In this document: positions 16,528 to 25,925 of the stretch, one piece after another
Layout of the letters: each line of letters starts with the position of its first letter
Position numbering within the stretch: the stretch's first letter is position 1
Assembly (NCBI RefSeq): GCF_001562055.1
Contig: NZ_LLWE01000014.1
Location: 1 to 64,000 of the forward strand
Direction: 5' to 3'
DNA length: 64,000 nt
Source: Polycladidibacter stylochi
GTDB taxonomy: Bacteria; Pseudomonadota; Alphaproteobacteria; Rhizobiales; Stappiaceae
The notes under the pieces: model-generated
Told to the model about the DNA's origin: nothing
Seen by the model: the letters and a program-made list of their open reading frames with translations, nothing else
Database searches by the model: none
Program-made: the position numbers and the translations under genes

Positions 16528-18000
16528 TTAGGAAGTCGGCAAATGTAAGAGCGGGTCAACCGGCAAGTTGTCTTTCCGCAATTCGAAATGCAATTGCGGC
16601 TGGCTTACTGAGCCGGTCGCACCGGAGGCGGCAATCACCTGCCCGCGGTTGACTTTATCGCCACGCTTCACACCCAGTGTTTTATTATGTGCATAGGCAG
16701 AAACCCAGCCACCTGCATGACGAATAAGAATTAAATTCCCAAAACCCTTCAGCTCATTACCGGCATAAACAACCGTTCCATCTTCGACCGATTTAATATC
16801 GGTCCCTTCTGGTACAGCCAAGTTAATTCCATCATTGCGCTTTCCACCCGGTTTTTGCCCGAAGTCAGAAATTATACGCCCACGCACCGGCCAACGGAAG
16901 AATTTCGTTGAGCCGCTTGCGGTATTATCCGTAGTTGTAGGCTGCGTCGGTGTTACAGCAGCCACTTGTTGCTCTTGCGGTTGCTTTTGCACAGCTGGTG
17001 CTGGTTGCTGCGCGACAACTTGTTGTTGCTGCGGAGCGACTTGCGCGGATGAACTTGAACCCGCACTTGTTGGAACTTGGCGCACAGGTTGATGCTGTCC
17101 ACTTTGCGTAGATTGCATAACGGGCTGTGTTGTCACGGGCTGGTTATAAACAGATTGGTTTTGTGACACAGCCGCAACCTGCTGATTTTGGGGAGCAGGT
17201 TGCACATTTTGTGCATATTGAGCGCTCGCTTGCGGCAAACTCGTAGTATGAGAAGATTGCTGTAGCTGCGCCGCTGTTGCTGTAGCATAACCTGTAGAGG
17301 CTGTTGCCCCCAGCGCATTTACTTTTGCTTGCGGCAACACCTTAGGAGTTGCCGAGACAAAGGCACTCCCCGAACCTTGTGTCATAGATGCACTGGCATA
17401 CTGCCTAAAACGTGGTTTTGCTTTGGGATAACCCTTTGCATAATAAGGCGCGGGTACCTGCCCCGTTGTTGGTGTGTGGTCATAAGTATTTGCCTGAGCC
17501 GGGTAAACTTGTTGCTCATACGGCGCACTTGGTTGCACATTGGGACCACTGTTCACAACAGGCTGTTGTAAACCGGAGGGATAACGCGTCACCGGTTCCG
17601 GGATATTTTGCTGGTATACCGGCTGCACCTGTGCCGCAGGTTGATAAGCGGGATTGCTTGGTTGCAGACCACCACCAACATTTGCCGGTGGTAAATGTGG
17701 CGGCTTGAACTGGTAGGCCGAGGCATATTGCGAGGCTTGCGGCGCACCGGAACCGGCAACTTGATTAACGGGTTGAATAGAACTGGTGGTTGCAGCCTGA
17801 GCCGTTTGGGCTGGTTGCGGCGGCAAATATTGTGGCCGCATTGGTTGTTGGCCAACTTGAACAGGTGCTGGAGTGTTTTCATACTCTGACGCATCAAAAC
17901 GGGAATACTGCGAACTACAGCCAGCAAGACCAGTTGCCAGCACCAACGCAGAAATTAATTTTTTTTGGCTATTACGCGCACTGACATGAACCATAAACAT
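16528..18000 (-). CDS. NlpD/EnvC-type lipoprotein with degenerate M23 (LytM) domain
   Basis: The lipobox LVLATGLAGC marks an outer-membrane lipoprotein. About 300 residues rich in Gln, Pro and Ala follow, and the last 115 residues form a LytM fold (FRWPVRGRIISDFG, GTVVYAGNELKGFGNLILIRHAGGWVSAYAH). The metal-binding HxxxD reads NDGIN and the HxH reads QLH, so the zinc ligands are missing, as in E. coli NlpD and EnvC, which activate amidases and do not cut. I see no LysM repeat, which many NlpD proteins have. I start at ATG 18000 (MFMVHVSAR; AGGG seven bases upstream); ATG 18030 would add ten residues before the signal. It follows pcm, as nlpD often does. Confidence 0.88.
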   Translation of the reverse strand: MFMVHVSARNSQKKLISALVLATGLAGCSSQYSRFDASEYENTPAPVQVGQQPMRPQYLPPQPAQTAQAATTSSIQPVNQVAGSGAPQASQYASAYQFKPPHLPPANVGGGLQPSNPAYQPAAQVQPVYQQNIPEPVTRYPSGLQQPVVNSGPNVQPSAPYEQQVYPAQANTYDHTPTTGQVPAPYYAKGYPKAKPRFRQYASASMTQGSGSAFVSATPKVLPQAKVNALGATASTGYATATAAQLQQSSHTTSLPQASAQYAQNVQPAPQNQQVAAVSQNQSVYNQPVTTQPVMQSTQSGQHQPVRQVPTSAGSSSSAQVAPQQQQVVAQQPAPAVQKQPQEQQVAAVTPTQPTTTDNTASGSTKFFRWPVRGRIISDFGQKPGGKRNDGINLAVPEGTDIKSVEDGTVVYAGNELKGFGNLILIRHAGGWVSAYAHNKTLGVKRGDKVNRGQVIAASGATGSVSQPQLHFELRKDNLPVDPLLHLPTS

Positions 18001-18258
18001 GATTGCCCTATTTTTTATAGAAAGGCCCATGACTAATTTAGTCGCGCGAGGGTTGATAAAGCCTTAATACCGGCTCATAAAACAAACTCAAAAAAGATAT
18101 TTTACGTATACATCTAACGTAGAGAGACGCGATTATTTCTCGTGTATTTTTTATAAATCAAGGCTCTCATTCAACAAAAAAATGCGCTCAATCATTAGAT
18201 CTAACGTGCTTTTGGCCTGAGCTATAACAATGTGTAGTGATAGCATTTATAAGTACAA

Positions 18259-18966
18259 TTATAACTTCACTGCAACACCCGGCGTTAATGGAAAAAAGCG
18301 AAACTGGCCATAACAGACCTCTCTTTTTTCTCTACCGGCCCAATCGTATACCATTAAATTACAAGGATCACCTTTACTTGAAGAAATAGGTGCAACCAAT
18401 TTCCCGCCCGGAGAAAGACAATTAAATAGGAATGAAGGAACTTTGGTCACCGATCCAGTTAGAACGATTCGGTCGTAAGATGCTTCGGCCCCGAACTCGT
18501 CAAACTCACTATCGTTCAACACCAGTCCATCCCCGTGCACAAGCTCGATATTATCAATCTTCAAAGCCTCAAAGCGATCTTGTGCAAGTGCAACCAGCGT
18601 TTTATAGCGCTCAACAGACACCACGGATTGGCACAGATGTGCCAGTATCGCACTCATGTAACCGGTGCCGGTTCCAATTTCCATAACACGGTGTTTCTCA
18701 TTCAAATCAAGTAGAGTTATTAAACGTCCTATCATCGTTGGAGATGTGCTCATTTGCCCACACTCGATAGGAAACAAACGATCTTCATATCCATGGGTTT
18801 GATAGAGAGCACCTAAAAATACCCGCCTTGGAACGCTTTCTATAGCTTTGAGAACGCGATGATCCATTATGCCACAATTACGCAGCATCATAATAAATCC
18901 CGCCCGTTTGGCGATATCGGCATCATTCGCAATTGCGAGTGATGCCATTTCATCCTTTGTTCCCAT
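18259..18966 (-). CDS. pcm: Protein-L-isoaspartate O-methyltransferase
   Basis: Pcm methylates isoaspartyl residues in aged proteins so they can revert to aspartate. The SAM-binding motif is VMEIGTGTGYMSAIL, preceded by SVPRRVFLGALYQ and the substrate-loop region QMSTSPTMIGRLITLL; GGKLVAPISSS is a late family block. 235 residues. It lies between surE and the NlpD-like gene, the usual stationary-phase surE-pcm-nlpD order. The 140-base gap after surE and 258-base gap before the NlpD-like gene suggest separate promoters. Confidence 0.93.
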   Translation of the reverse strand: MGTKDEMASLAIANDADIAKRAGFIMMLRNCGIMDHRVLKAIESVPRRVFLGALYQTHGYEDRLFPIECGQMSTSPTMIGRLITLLDLNEKHRVMEIGTGTGYMSAILAHLCQSVVSVERYKTLVALAQDRFEALKIDNIELVHGDGLVLNDSEFDEFGAEASYDRIVLTGSVTKVPSFLFNCLSPGGKLVAPISSSKGDPCNLMVYDWAGREKREVCYGQFRFFPLTPGVAVKL

Positions 18967-19106
18967 ATAACACCCGAGAGCGAGACTGCATGCGTCAATC
19001 CATAGGCTTTCAACCTATGGCAATACCTTAACCATCATTACTTGTATTCATTGCGATAAGAACAAGCAACTCACATATGACGACTACTCATTGCGCTGCT
19101 TGACGC

Positions 19107-19874
19107 TCAAGAGCCTTCGCGAATATGATTTTCAAGGGAGATCATCAACTCATTGGCGGTCAAATTAAGGTGTAACGGTGTGAGTGTGATATAGCCGGCC
19201 TCGATACTATCAATATCTGTCCCCTGCACTCTTGGAACTTCACCGTTGCTAAATGCCAGCCAGTAATAAGGATTACCGCGGCCATCATGGCGGCTATCTA
19301 TATACATGGAATCTGTCATACGCTTGCCTTGACGCACCACATCAACGCCCTTTACCTGAGCTGGATCACAGCTTGGGAAATTAACATTGAGCAGCATATC
19401 CTCGGGCAGTTGATAGGAAATCAACTTCTTCAGTAGCTCTGGAGCATGTTTTTCCGCCACGCGATAATCCGGGCCGGTCTGACTATTAAAATTATAGTGC
19501 TGTGACAATGCGATAGACGGAACTCCCAACATTGTCCCTTCCATTGCAGCAGCTATGGTGCCTGAATAAGTAACATCATCGGCAATATTACAGCCGCGGT
19601 TTATCCCTGAGAGAATAAGATCGGGCGCTTTATCGAGCACATGACGTATGGCCATGATAACACAATCTGTCGGGGTGCCGTTGACTGCAAAGTGGCGATT
19701 ATCAATTTCACGCAGCCTGAGCGGATTATTTAAGGAAAGTGAGTGTGCCACACCGCTTTGATCCGTTTCTGGAGCAACAACCCAAACATCATCACTCAAA
19801 GTGCGAGCGATCTTTTCCAAGCTACGAATACCTTCAGCATGAATGCCGTCGTCATTAGATATTAAAATACGCAT
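19107..19874 (-). CDS. surE: 5'/3'-nucleotidase SurE
   Basis: SurE is a metal-dependent nucleoside monophosphate phosphatase. The metal site is [12 protein letters not shown] at residues 5-16 (Asp8, Asp9), with [36 protein letters not shown] (Asn residue of the metal site) and MLLNVNFPS. 255 residues, normal. It is downstream of serS, with a terminator-like hairpin between them. Confidence 0.96.
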   Translation of the reverse strand: MRILISNDDGIHAEGIRSLEKIARTLSDDVWVVAPETDQSGVAHSLSLNNPLRLREIDNRHFAVNGTPTDCVIMAIRHVLDKAPDLILSGINRGCNIADDVTYSGTIAAAMEGTMLGVPSIALSQHYNFNSQTGPDYRVAEKHAPELLKKLISYQLPEDMLLNVNFPSCDPAQVKGVDVVRQGKRMTDSMYIDSRHDGRGNPYYWLAFSNGEVPRVQGTDIDSIEAGYITLTPLHLNLTANELMISLENHIREGS

Positions 19875-19979
19875 TTATAAACCTAACTATTTATCTTCCT
19901 GTTATTTTTAAAGGCATCTACTCATCAGGCGCAGGCTATCACACCTCAAATAATTAGCGAAAGTGTTATACAAATACAA

Positions 19980-20004
19980 AAGGCGCGACTTTTATGTTCG
20001 CGCC
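19980..20004 (-). terminator. Terminator of serS
   Basis: Eight-pair GC-rich stem (arms 19980-19987 and 19997-20004, nine-base loop). On the minus strand it continues into CCTTTTG. It lies 20 bases past the serS stop and would partly insulate surE. Confidence 0.75.
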
Positions 20005-20023
20005 TCTTTTATCGTTTCAGCAA

Positions 20024-21301
20024 CTAAACGGAGATGAGCTCCTGCCCATTCATATAGGGTCTCAGTGCGGGGGGAACCGTTATCGAACCATCGCTATTTT
20101 GATAGTTTTCCAACACAGCGATAAGACAACGCCCCACAGCAACACCCGAACCATTGAGTGTATGCACAAATTTGAGTTGCTTTTCACCCGGCACCCGATA
20201 GCGGGCATTCATACGACGCCCCTGGAAGTCGCCACATACCGAACAAGATGAAATCTCGCGATAAGCGTTTTGCCCTGGTAACCAAACTTCAATATCGTAG
20301 GTTTTGCGAGCACCAAATCCCATATCACCAGCGCATAAGGTCATAACACGGTAATGCAAACCAAGCTTTTGCAAGACCTTTTCAGCGCATTCACGCATAC
20401 GCTCCAATTCAGCAAGAGAGCTATTCTCGTCGGTAATGGAAACCAATTCACACTTTTCGAACTGGTGTTGTCGCAACATACCGCGCACATCTCGTCCTGC
20501 TGACCCTGCCTCCGAGCGGAAACAATACGTAAGACCGGTAACGCGAAGCGGTAAGCTTTCTGCATCCAGCGTTTCACCAGCAACCATATTAGTCAACGGC
20601 ACTTCGGCTGTTGGGATCATCCACAGACCATCTGTGGTCTTGAATTGGTCCTCGGAAAACTTCGGCAGCTGACCAGTACCGTAAAGCGCTTCATCACGCA
20701 CAAGTAGAGGTGGAGAGACCTCAAGATAACCATGTTCTTGTGTGTGTAGATCCACCATAAATTGACCCAAAGCCCGTTCTAAACGAGCAATTTGCCCTTT
20801 AAGAAGCACAAAGCGCGAACCGGAAAGCTTGGCAGCACCTTCAAAGTCCATACCTTGCAAAGCTTCGCCAAGTTCGAAGTGTTCTTTAGGTTCAAAATCG
20901 ATTTCCGGCTTTTCTCCAAAGGTATGCAGAAGAACATTGCCTTCCTCATCCAGTCCTTCGGGTACATCATCAAGCGGGATGTTTGGTATTACACACAATG
21001 CTTCTTCAAGAGCAGCATTGAGACGACGGCTTTCATCCTCCCCCTCATGAATAAAGTTCTTTATGTCTGAAACTTCTTTCATCAGGGCTTGAGCAGCGTC
21101 TTCATTGCCGCTGGCCTTGGCCTTGCCAATTTCTTTTGAAGCTGCATTACGACGGGTCTGCGCTTCTTGCAATTTTGTTGTATGCGCTCGACGCGCATCA
21201 TCAAGAGCGGCCAATTGGGCGGCGCGTGGCTCTGCCCCACGCTTCGCCAGCGCTTGGTCAAAACTTTCCTGATTCTCCCGAATCCATTTAATATCAAGCA
21301 T
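20024..21301 (-). CDS. serS: Seryl-tRNA synthetase
   Basis: A class II synthetase charging tRNA-Ser. The N-terminal coiled-coil arm is at about residues 10-110 ([13 protein letters not shown] ... [28 protein letters not shown]). The catalytic domain shows motif 2, [27 protein letters not shown], and motif 3, [18 protein letters not shown] start at ATG 21301 ([13 protein letters not shown] nine bases upstream); the open frame to 21355 adds 18 unneeded residues. 425 residues. Confidence 0.97.
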   Translation of the reverse strand: MLDIKWIRENQESFDQALAKRGAEPRAAQLAALDDARRAHTTKLQEAQTRRNAASKEIGKAKASGNEDAAQALMKEVSDIKNFIHEGEDESRRLNAALEEALCVIPNIPLDDVPEGLDEEGNVLLHTFGEKPEIDFEPKEHFELGEALQGMDFEGAAKLSGSRFVLLKGQIARLERALGQFMVDLHTQEHGYLEVSPPLLVRDEALYGTGQLPKFSEDQFKTTDGLWMIPTAEVPLTNMVAGETLDAESLPLRVTGLTYCFRSEAGSAGRDVRGMLRQHQFEKCELVSITDENSSLAELERMRECAEKVLQKLGLHYRVMTLCAGDMGFGARKTYDIEVWLPGQNAYREISSCSVCGDFQGRRMNARYRVPGEKQLKFVHTLNGSGVAVGRCLIAVLENYQNSDGSITVPPALRPYMNGQELISV

Positions 21302-21391
21302 CGTTGTATCCCTGGCCGTCAGCCTAAGATTATTATTCTCGTTTATAATTGCCACAAAGTAACGGTTACGTAGGCAAAAGCAACGTTCACT

Positions 21392-22198
21392 TTACGTCTC
21401 TTCTGCATCTTCGCTATCGTCTTCATCGCCTTTTTCGCGCTTTTTCTCAACAAGGCGCACACAATAGATGGAGACTTCGTAGAGAAGGAGCGTCGGAAGC
21501 GCAAGACCGATTTGTGAGATAGGATCAGGGGGTGTTAATACCGCGGCTGCAGCAAAAGCCAACACAATAGCGTATTTGCGCTTACCTTTCAGGCTTTCAC
21601 TTGAAACAAGCCCGGCACGGCCCAGCAAAGTTAACACAACGGGTAATTGGAAAACCAATCCAAAAGCAAATATGAGTACCATTATCAAGCTTAGGTATTC
21701 ACTCACACGTGGCAGCAACTGGATTGCAGCTTTTCCAGCTCCCCCTTCTTGCTCCATTGCCAAGAAAAAACTCATAGCCATTGGCATAATGAAAAAGTAC
21801 ACCAATGCAGCCCCAATCACAAACAAGATGGGCGTTGCAATCAAGTAAGGGATAAAGGCCTTGCGCTCATGTTTATAAAGCCCGGGCGCAATAAACATAT
21901 AGATCTGGTTGGCGATGATAGGAAAAGCGAAAAACAAAGCACCAAACAAGGCCAATTTCATTTGCGTGAAAAAGTATTCTTGTGGCGCAGTGTAGATAAG
22001 CTCAATAGTTCGCGTTGCACCAGCCGCACGTTCATAAGGCCAGATGAGGATATTAAAAACATCACTGGCAAAGATAAAACAAATGACGAAAGCAATGGCC
22101 AAAGCAATGACGGATTTCATCAAACGCGAACGCAGCTCGATTAAATGCTCGATCAAAGGCGCACGTGAATCTTCAATTTCATCGTTACTCATAAACAA
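21392..22198 (-). CDS. tatC: Twin-arginine translocase subunit TatC
   Basis: TatC is the receptor for twin-arginine signal peptides and the core of the Tat channel. It has six membrane helices, the N-terminal IEHLIELRSRLMKSVIAL block, the loop with APQEYFFTQMKLALFGALFFAFP, and FQLPVVLTLLGRAGLVSSESLKGKRKYAIV. A charged C-terminal tail (EKKREKGDEDDSEDAEET) faces the cytoplasm. 268 residues. It follows tatB by 42 bases. Confidence 0.97.
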   Translation of the reverse strand: MFMSNDEIEDSRAPLIEHLIELRSRLMKSVIALAIAFVICFIFASDVFNILIWPYERAAGATRTIELIYTAPQEYFFTQMKLALFGALFFAFPIIANQIYMFIAPGLYKHERKAFIPYLIATPILFVIGAALVYFFIMPMAMSFFLAMEQEGGAGKAAIQLLPRVSEYLSLIMVLIFAFGLVFQLPVVLTLLGRAGLVSSESLKGKRKYAIVLAFAAAAVLTPPDPISQIGLALPTLLLYEVSIYCVRLVEKKREKGDEDDSEDAEET

Positions 22199-22240
22199 AT
22201 CGCCTTTAAAAACATATCCTTACAACCACCTTTTATACAG

Positions 22241-22699
22241 CTATTGCTCAGAATTGGTATCTTGAACTTTTTTCGTCTCAACGCTTTGAGGTAAAACCTC
22301 ATCCGACTTGGCTGGCGTGGCTGCGACAGTTTCTTTCGTTGTGGTACTTTCAGCTTCAGCTGACGGGCTATCCTTTGCCGAAGAAGATATATTCTTATCC
22401 ACTGTTTTCATTGTGTCTTGAAGTGCCTTCTGCTCTTGAGCAAGGCTTTCCTTCAAATCACCAAGAGGGTTGAAGTTCTGCGCGGCATCAGCTTGCTTAC
22501 GCATCTCATCTATCCCGGCTTGCTTTTCGGCCTCTTTAACAGCGTCATTCAGCGTTGATTGAAAATCACCTGCGAGACGGCGCATCGTGCCAATTGCCTT
22601 GCCCAAGGTACGCAGCATACCCGGCAGTTCTTTAGGGCCGACCACAAGAATAGCAATTACTGCCACAACTAAGAGCTCTGTCCAAGCTACATCAAACAT
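22241..22699 (-). CDS. tatB: Sec-independent translocase subunit TatB
   Basis: One N-terminal membrane helix (FDVAWTELLVVAVIAILVVGPKELPGMLRTLGK, with the Glu typical of TatB) precedes a long amphipathic helix (AIGTMRRLAGDFQSTLNDAVKEAEKQ). A Ser/Thr/Glu-rich tail follows. 152 residues. TatB works with TatC in substrate recognition. The intact tatA-tatB-tatC order is present. Confidence 0.95.
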   Translation of the reverse strand: MFDVAWTELLVVAVIAILVVGPKELPGMLRTLGKAIGTMRRLAGDFQSTLNDAVKEAEKQAGIDEMRKQADAAQNFNPLGDLKESLAQEQKALQDTMKTVDKNISSSAKDSPSAEAESTTTKETVAATPAKSDEVLPQSVETKKVQDTNSEQ

Positions 22700-22788
22700 T
22701 CAACCATTACCTGCTTCCAACCAACAGCAATAGGGCAAAACTGGCGCGCATCATGCAAGCCAGTTGCCAGTTCGCTCAAGTACAAACG

Positions 22789-23028
22789 CTAGTTTTTTGT
22801 TGTATCTTCAGTTTTTGTTTCGGTATTTGCGTTTTGACCTGGGGCATGATCGATAACTTTTGTGGACGCATCTTTAGCAGCAGCTTCCTCGTCATCTTTA
22901 AGGCCTTTTTTAAAGCTGTTGATGCCTTTAGCTACATCACCCATCAGCTCAGAAATTTTACCGCGTCCAAAAAGAAGCACGACAACTACGGCAACAATAA
23001 CAATCTGCCAGATTCCAACAGAACCCAT
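22789..23028 (-). CDS. tatA: Sec-independent translocase subunit TatA
   Basis: TatA forms the pore. The short helix [20 protein letters not shown] is followed by the [28 protein letters not shown] hinge and amphipathic helix, classical for TatA. 79 residues. AAGGAGTTTGGTGG precedes the ATG. A seven-pair hairpin (23072-23098) lies upstream, between tatA and the ABC ATPase. Confidence 0.95.
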   Translation of the reverse strand: MGSVGIWQIVIVAVVVVLLFGRGKISELMGDVAKGINSFKKGLKDDEEAAAKDASTKVIDHAPGQNANTETKTEDTTKN

Positions 23029-23115
23029 CCACCAAACTCCTTGGTTTGCGGATCTTTTTTTCTCAAGGTTTAAGCATCCGTGATCCGCCCAGATGCTTCA
23101 CCATAACTCGATGGC

Positions 23116-24198
23116 TTAAGAGTTTTCTTCGTTAAATACCATCATCTTGTCTCTATCAAGACAAATGTCCACTTCATCGCCCGGAAAATAGCGCATAACT
23201 TGCGGGCTGCGTATTTTTATCGGATTTTCCAGCCCATTCACTTCAACTTCAAGCAAATCATGGTCGCCTGTAAAAATCCGGGATATTATTTTAGCGCGAT
23301 TTCCCCCTAAAGGCTTTGAAACTTTTAGATGATGCGGCCTTATACAAGCAATGACTTGTGAGCCTTCACGAAACCCATGAGCTGCAAACCGCCCAAACGG
23401 CGTTACGAGCTCATTATTATTTACCTTCAAGTGCAGCTCATTGAGATCAGAAAAAAACCGCGCTGCAAACAAGCAATTCGGTGAAAAGTAGATTTCTTCC
23501 GGACTGGCTAATTGCACCACTTGCCCTTGGCGCATAAGCGCTATTCTATTGGCAACCTGAAGTGCCTCTTCCGGGTCATGGGTTACAACTATCGCCGTAG
23601 CATTTTCATGCTTCAACATGTCGAGCGTTTGCCGGCGTACATGATCACGCAATCGCGAATCCAAACCAGAAAACGGCTCATCCATTAGCAACGTATGCGG
23701 TTTGGGGGCCATGGCGCGGGCCAAAGCAACCCGTTGCTGCTCACCACCACTAAGAGCGTGCGGAAAATCTTGTGCATGATGGCTCATTTGCACCATTTCC
23801 AACGCTTGCCTTGCACGCGCTAAGCCTTTTTCTCTTGGCAGGGCGCTTAAGCCAAATAGAACATTATCCAGTATGCTAAGATGTGGGAAAAGCGCATAAT
23901 CTTGAAACATCAACCCCACACCGCGCTGTTCCGGCGGTTTGAAATCGTGCGCGTCAGCAACGCAAGTGCCGCCGATCAGCACCTGTCCTTTTTGCTGGTG
24001 CACAACACCCGCAGCAATGCGAAGCAAAGTCGTTTTACCGCATCCAGAATGACCGAGAAGGCACAGAACCTCACCTTGGCTTAATGAAAGGCTCACATCC
24101 TGAACCGCTGCTAAACCACCATAATGATGATGGATATGACGAAACTCCAAGTGTGCCGCACTGCTTTCATTTGCAACAACTTGTGTTTCTGGTTTCAT
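23116..24198 (-). CDS. ABC transporter ATP-binding protein, FbpC/PotA-type, orphan
   Basis: The ATPase has Walker A GHSGCGKTTLL, Q-loop MFQDYALFPHLSILDNV, signature LSGGEQQRVALARAM and Walker B TLLMDEPFSGLD, then a C-terminal TOBE-like regulatory region (IACIRPHHLKVSKPLGGNRAKII). FbpC-type ATPases energise ferric-iron, sulfate, spermidine or sugar importers. No permease or binding protein is adjacent, so it may be an orphan working with a distant permease. It interrupts the usual scpB-tatA neighbourhood. 360 residues; all catalytic motifs look intact. Confidence 0.9.
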   Translation of the reverse strand: MKPETQVVANESSAAHLEFRHIHHHYGGLAAVQDVSLSLSQGEVLCLLGHSGCGKTTLLRIAAGVVHQQKGQVLIGGTCVADAHDFKPPEQRGVGLMFQDYALFPHLSILDNVLFGLSALPREKGLARARQALEMVQMSHHAQDFPHALSGGEQQRVALARAMAPKPHTLLMDEPFSGLDSRLRDHVRRQTLDMLKHENATAIVVTHDPEEALQVANRIALMRQGQVVQLASPEEIYFSPNCLFAARFFSDLNELHLKVNNNELVTPFGRFAAHGFREGSQVIACIRPHHLKVSKPLGGNRAKIISRIFTGDHDLLEVEVNGLENPIKIRSPQVMRYFPGDEVDICLDRDKMMVFNEENS

Positions 24199-24312
24199 CG
24201 CACTTCTCTTTTGTTTATTATTTTGCTTCTACTAGCAATAATAGGGAGTCTATTGTTTTATATCAATAAACTACAAGATATCTAATAAAAGTAGTCGGTG
24301 CCCAATCATTCA

Positions 24313-25020
24313 CTATGCTTCAATAGTGCGAGTTGTGGAAATCCCATCTTTGAAGTCATCCTCTTCGCCCGCTTCCAATGGTATTTCGTCTTCGCTCAAT
24401 TCATCACTATCATCTGGTGCTGGTACAAAGAAACTGGCTGGTATGGCACTATCAAGCAGCCCCGCTCCTTTCAATTCTTCCAATCCAGGTAAGTCTTTAA
24501 TCGTCTCCAAGCCAAAATGGTCTAGAAACTGGAGTGTTGTACCATATGTAACCGGCCGTCCCGGTGTACGCCGGCGTCCGCGCATGCGCACCCATTGGGT
24601 CTCTAGCAATACATCCAGCGTTCCTTTAGAAGTGGAAACACCGCGTATTTCCTCAATTTCCGCTCGTGTAACTGGCTGGTGAAAGGCAATTATTGCCAAT
24701 GTTTCCAAGGCTGCACGAGATAAACGGCGCTGTTCTTCTTGCTCACGCTGCATAATTGCAGCTAAATCCGGCGCAGTTCGAAAAGCATAGCGATCAGCAA
24801 CTTTTACCAAGCGCACTCCGCGATGCCTATAAAATTCTTCCAATTCCTTTACAGCACGCGGTATGTCAGCTTGGCGAGGCAAACGCGCAGTTAATTCGCT
24901 CATACTCAACGGCTCGGCTGATGCAAATAAAAGTGCCTCAACCATGCGCAGTGTCTCAAAGGCCTGTTTTTTATCAGCCAACTCATGGCCTTCAATTTGT
25001 TCCGATTGCACAGCTGACAC
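24313..25020 (-). CDS. scpB: Segregation and condensation protein B
   Basis: ScpB is the winged-helix kleisin partner of the SMC complex in chromosome organisation. Family blocks are RMVEALLFASAEPLSMSELTARLP, RLSRAALETLAIIAFHQPVTRAEIEEIRGV, and WVRMRGRRRTPGRPVTYGTTLQFLDHFGLETIKDLPGLEEL. The C-terminal 50 residues are acidic. 235 residues. It follows scpA by 14 bases. Confidence 0.96.
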   Translation of the reverse strand: MSAVQSEQIEGHELADKKQAFETLRMVEALLFASAEPLSMSELTARLPRQADIPRAVKELEEFYRHRGVRLVKVADRYAFRTAPDLAAIMQREQEEQRRLSRAALETLAIIAFHQPVTRAEIEEIRGVSTSKGTLDVLLETQWVRMRGRRRTPGRPVTYGTTLQFLDHFGLETIKDLPGLEELKGAGLLDSAIPASFFVPAPDDSDELSEDEIPLEAGEEDDFKDGISTTRTIEA

Positions 25021-25034
25021 CTTACCCTATCACT

Positions 25035-25910
25035 TCAAGCAGGCTCGTGGTCTTGGCCAACAAGAGCACCTTCTTGTAATTGTGTTGCCTCATTGGCTTT
25101 CCCCTTTTTAGCCCTAATGTAAATAGGTGCAAAGGCTTCGCCCTGCTGGATATCAATTAGGCCTTCGCGTACCATTTCCAAACTGGCCGAAAAAGTTGAA
25201 GCTATTGCGGTTCTTCGTTGCTCTGGCTCACTTAAATAACTCATCAAATAGGATTGAACCGCCGTCCAGCCGGCGCATGAGCCAACCAACCTCTCCAAAA
25301 GGGCGCGTGCTTCAGCCAACGACCAGACAGCACGTTTTTGCATTTGTACTGACGTTACCGAGCGCCGTTGGCGCTGCGTAGCATAGGCTGTGAGCATATC
25401 AAACAAGGAAGCCGACCAAGTACTGTTTCGCTCAATAGAAATAGTTTCTGGTGCGCCTCTGGCAAACACCTCAAGCCCCAGTTTGGGTCTGTTCATAAGC
25501 TTGGCAGCCGCTTCACGCATGGCCTCAAGGCGCTGCAAGCGAAATGCCAGTGCTGCGGCAAGCTCTTCACCGCTCGGCTCTTCTCCATCATCTTGTTTGG
25601 GAATAAGCAATCTTGACTTCAAGTAGGCAAGCCACGCGGCCATGACTAGATAATCAGCGGCCAACTCCAACCGTAGCCGCCGCGCTTCACCAACAAACTC
25701 GAGATATTGCTCGGTTAAAGCCAAAATGGATATTTTAGTAATATCAACTTTTTGCGAGCGGGCCATCGTTAGCAGCAAATCCAATGGCCCTTCAAAACCA
25801 TCAACATCCACGCTAAGCGTTGGTTCATTTGGCTTGCTTGAGCTTTCATCACCAAGCGATTGCTCTGCACTATCATTCTCCCAATGATCTTCCTGCAAAA
25901 ACAACTCCAT
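25035..25910 (-). CDS. scpA: Segregation and condensation protein A
   Basis: ScpA is the kleisin of the SMC-ScpAB complex. FEGPLDLLLTMARSQKVDITKISILALTEQYLEF is the N-terminal signature; AADYLVMAAWLAYLKSRLLIP and the C-terminal EQRRTAIASTFSASLEMVREGLIDIQQGEAFAPIYIR winged helix follow. An acidic lead of about 30 residues precedes the domain. 291 residues. It follows nagZ by 15 bases, so nagZ-scpA-scpB is probably one unit. Confidence 0.95.
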   Translation of the reverse strand: MELFLQEDHWENDSAEQSLGDESSSKPNEPTLSVDVDGFEGPLDLLLTMARSQKVDITKISILALTEQYLEFVGEARRLRLELAADYLVMAAWLAYLKSRLLIPKQDDGEEPSGEELAAALAFRLQRLEAMREAAAKLMNRPKLGLEVFARGAPETISIERNSTWSASLFDMLTAYATQRQRRSVTSVQMQKRAVWSLAEARALLERLVGSCAGWTAVQSYLMSYLSEPEQRRTAIASTFSASLEMVREGLIDIQQGEAFAPIYIRAKKGKANEATQLQEGALVGQDHEPA

Positions 25911-25925
25911 TACAATTGATAGAAA

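Noticed and set aside
16900-17900. Repeat-rich stretch as a possible CRISPR or satellite
   Set aside because: It is the Gln/Pro-rich linker of the NlpD-like lipoprotein; no regular spacer-repeat structure exists here or elsewhere in the window.
19000-19020. CCATAGG/CCTATGG hairpin downstream of surE as a terminator
   Set aside because: Only seven AT-containing pairs and no T-run on either side; too weak to call.
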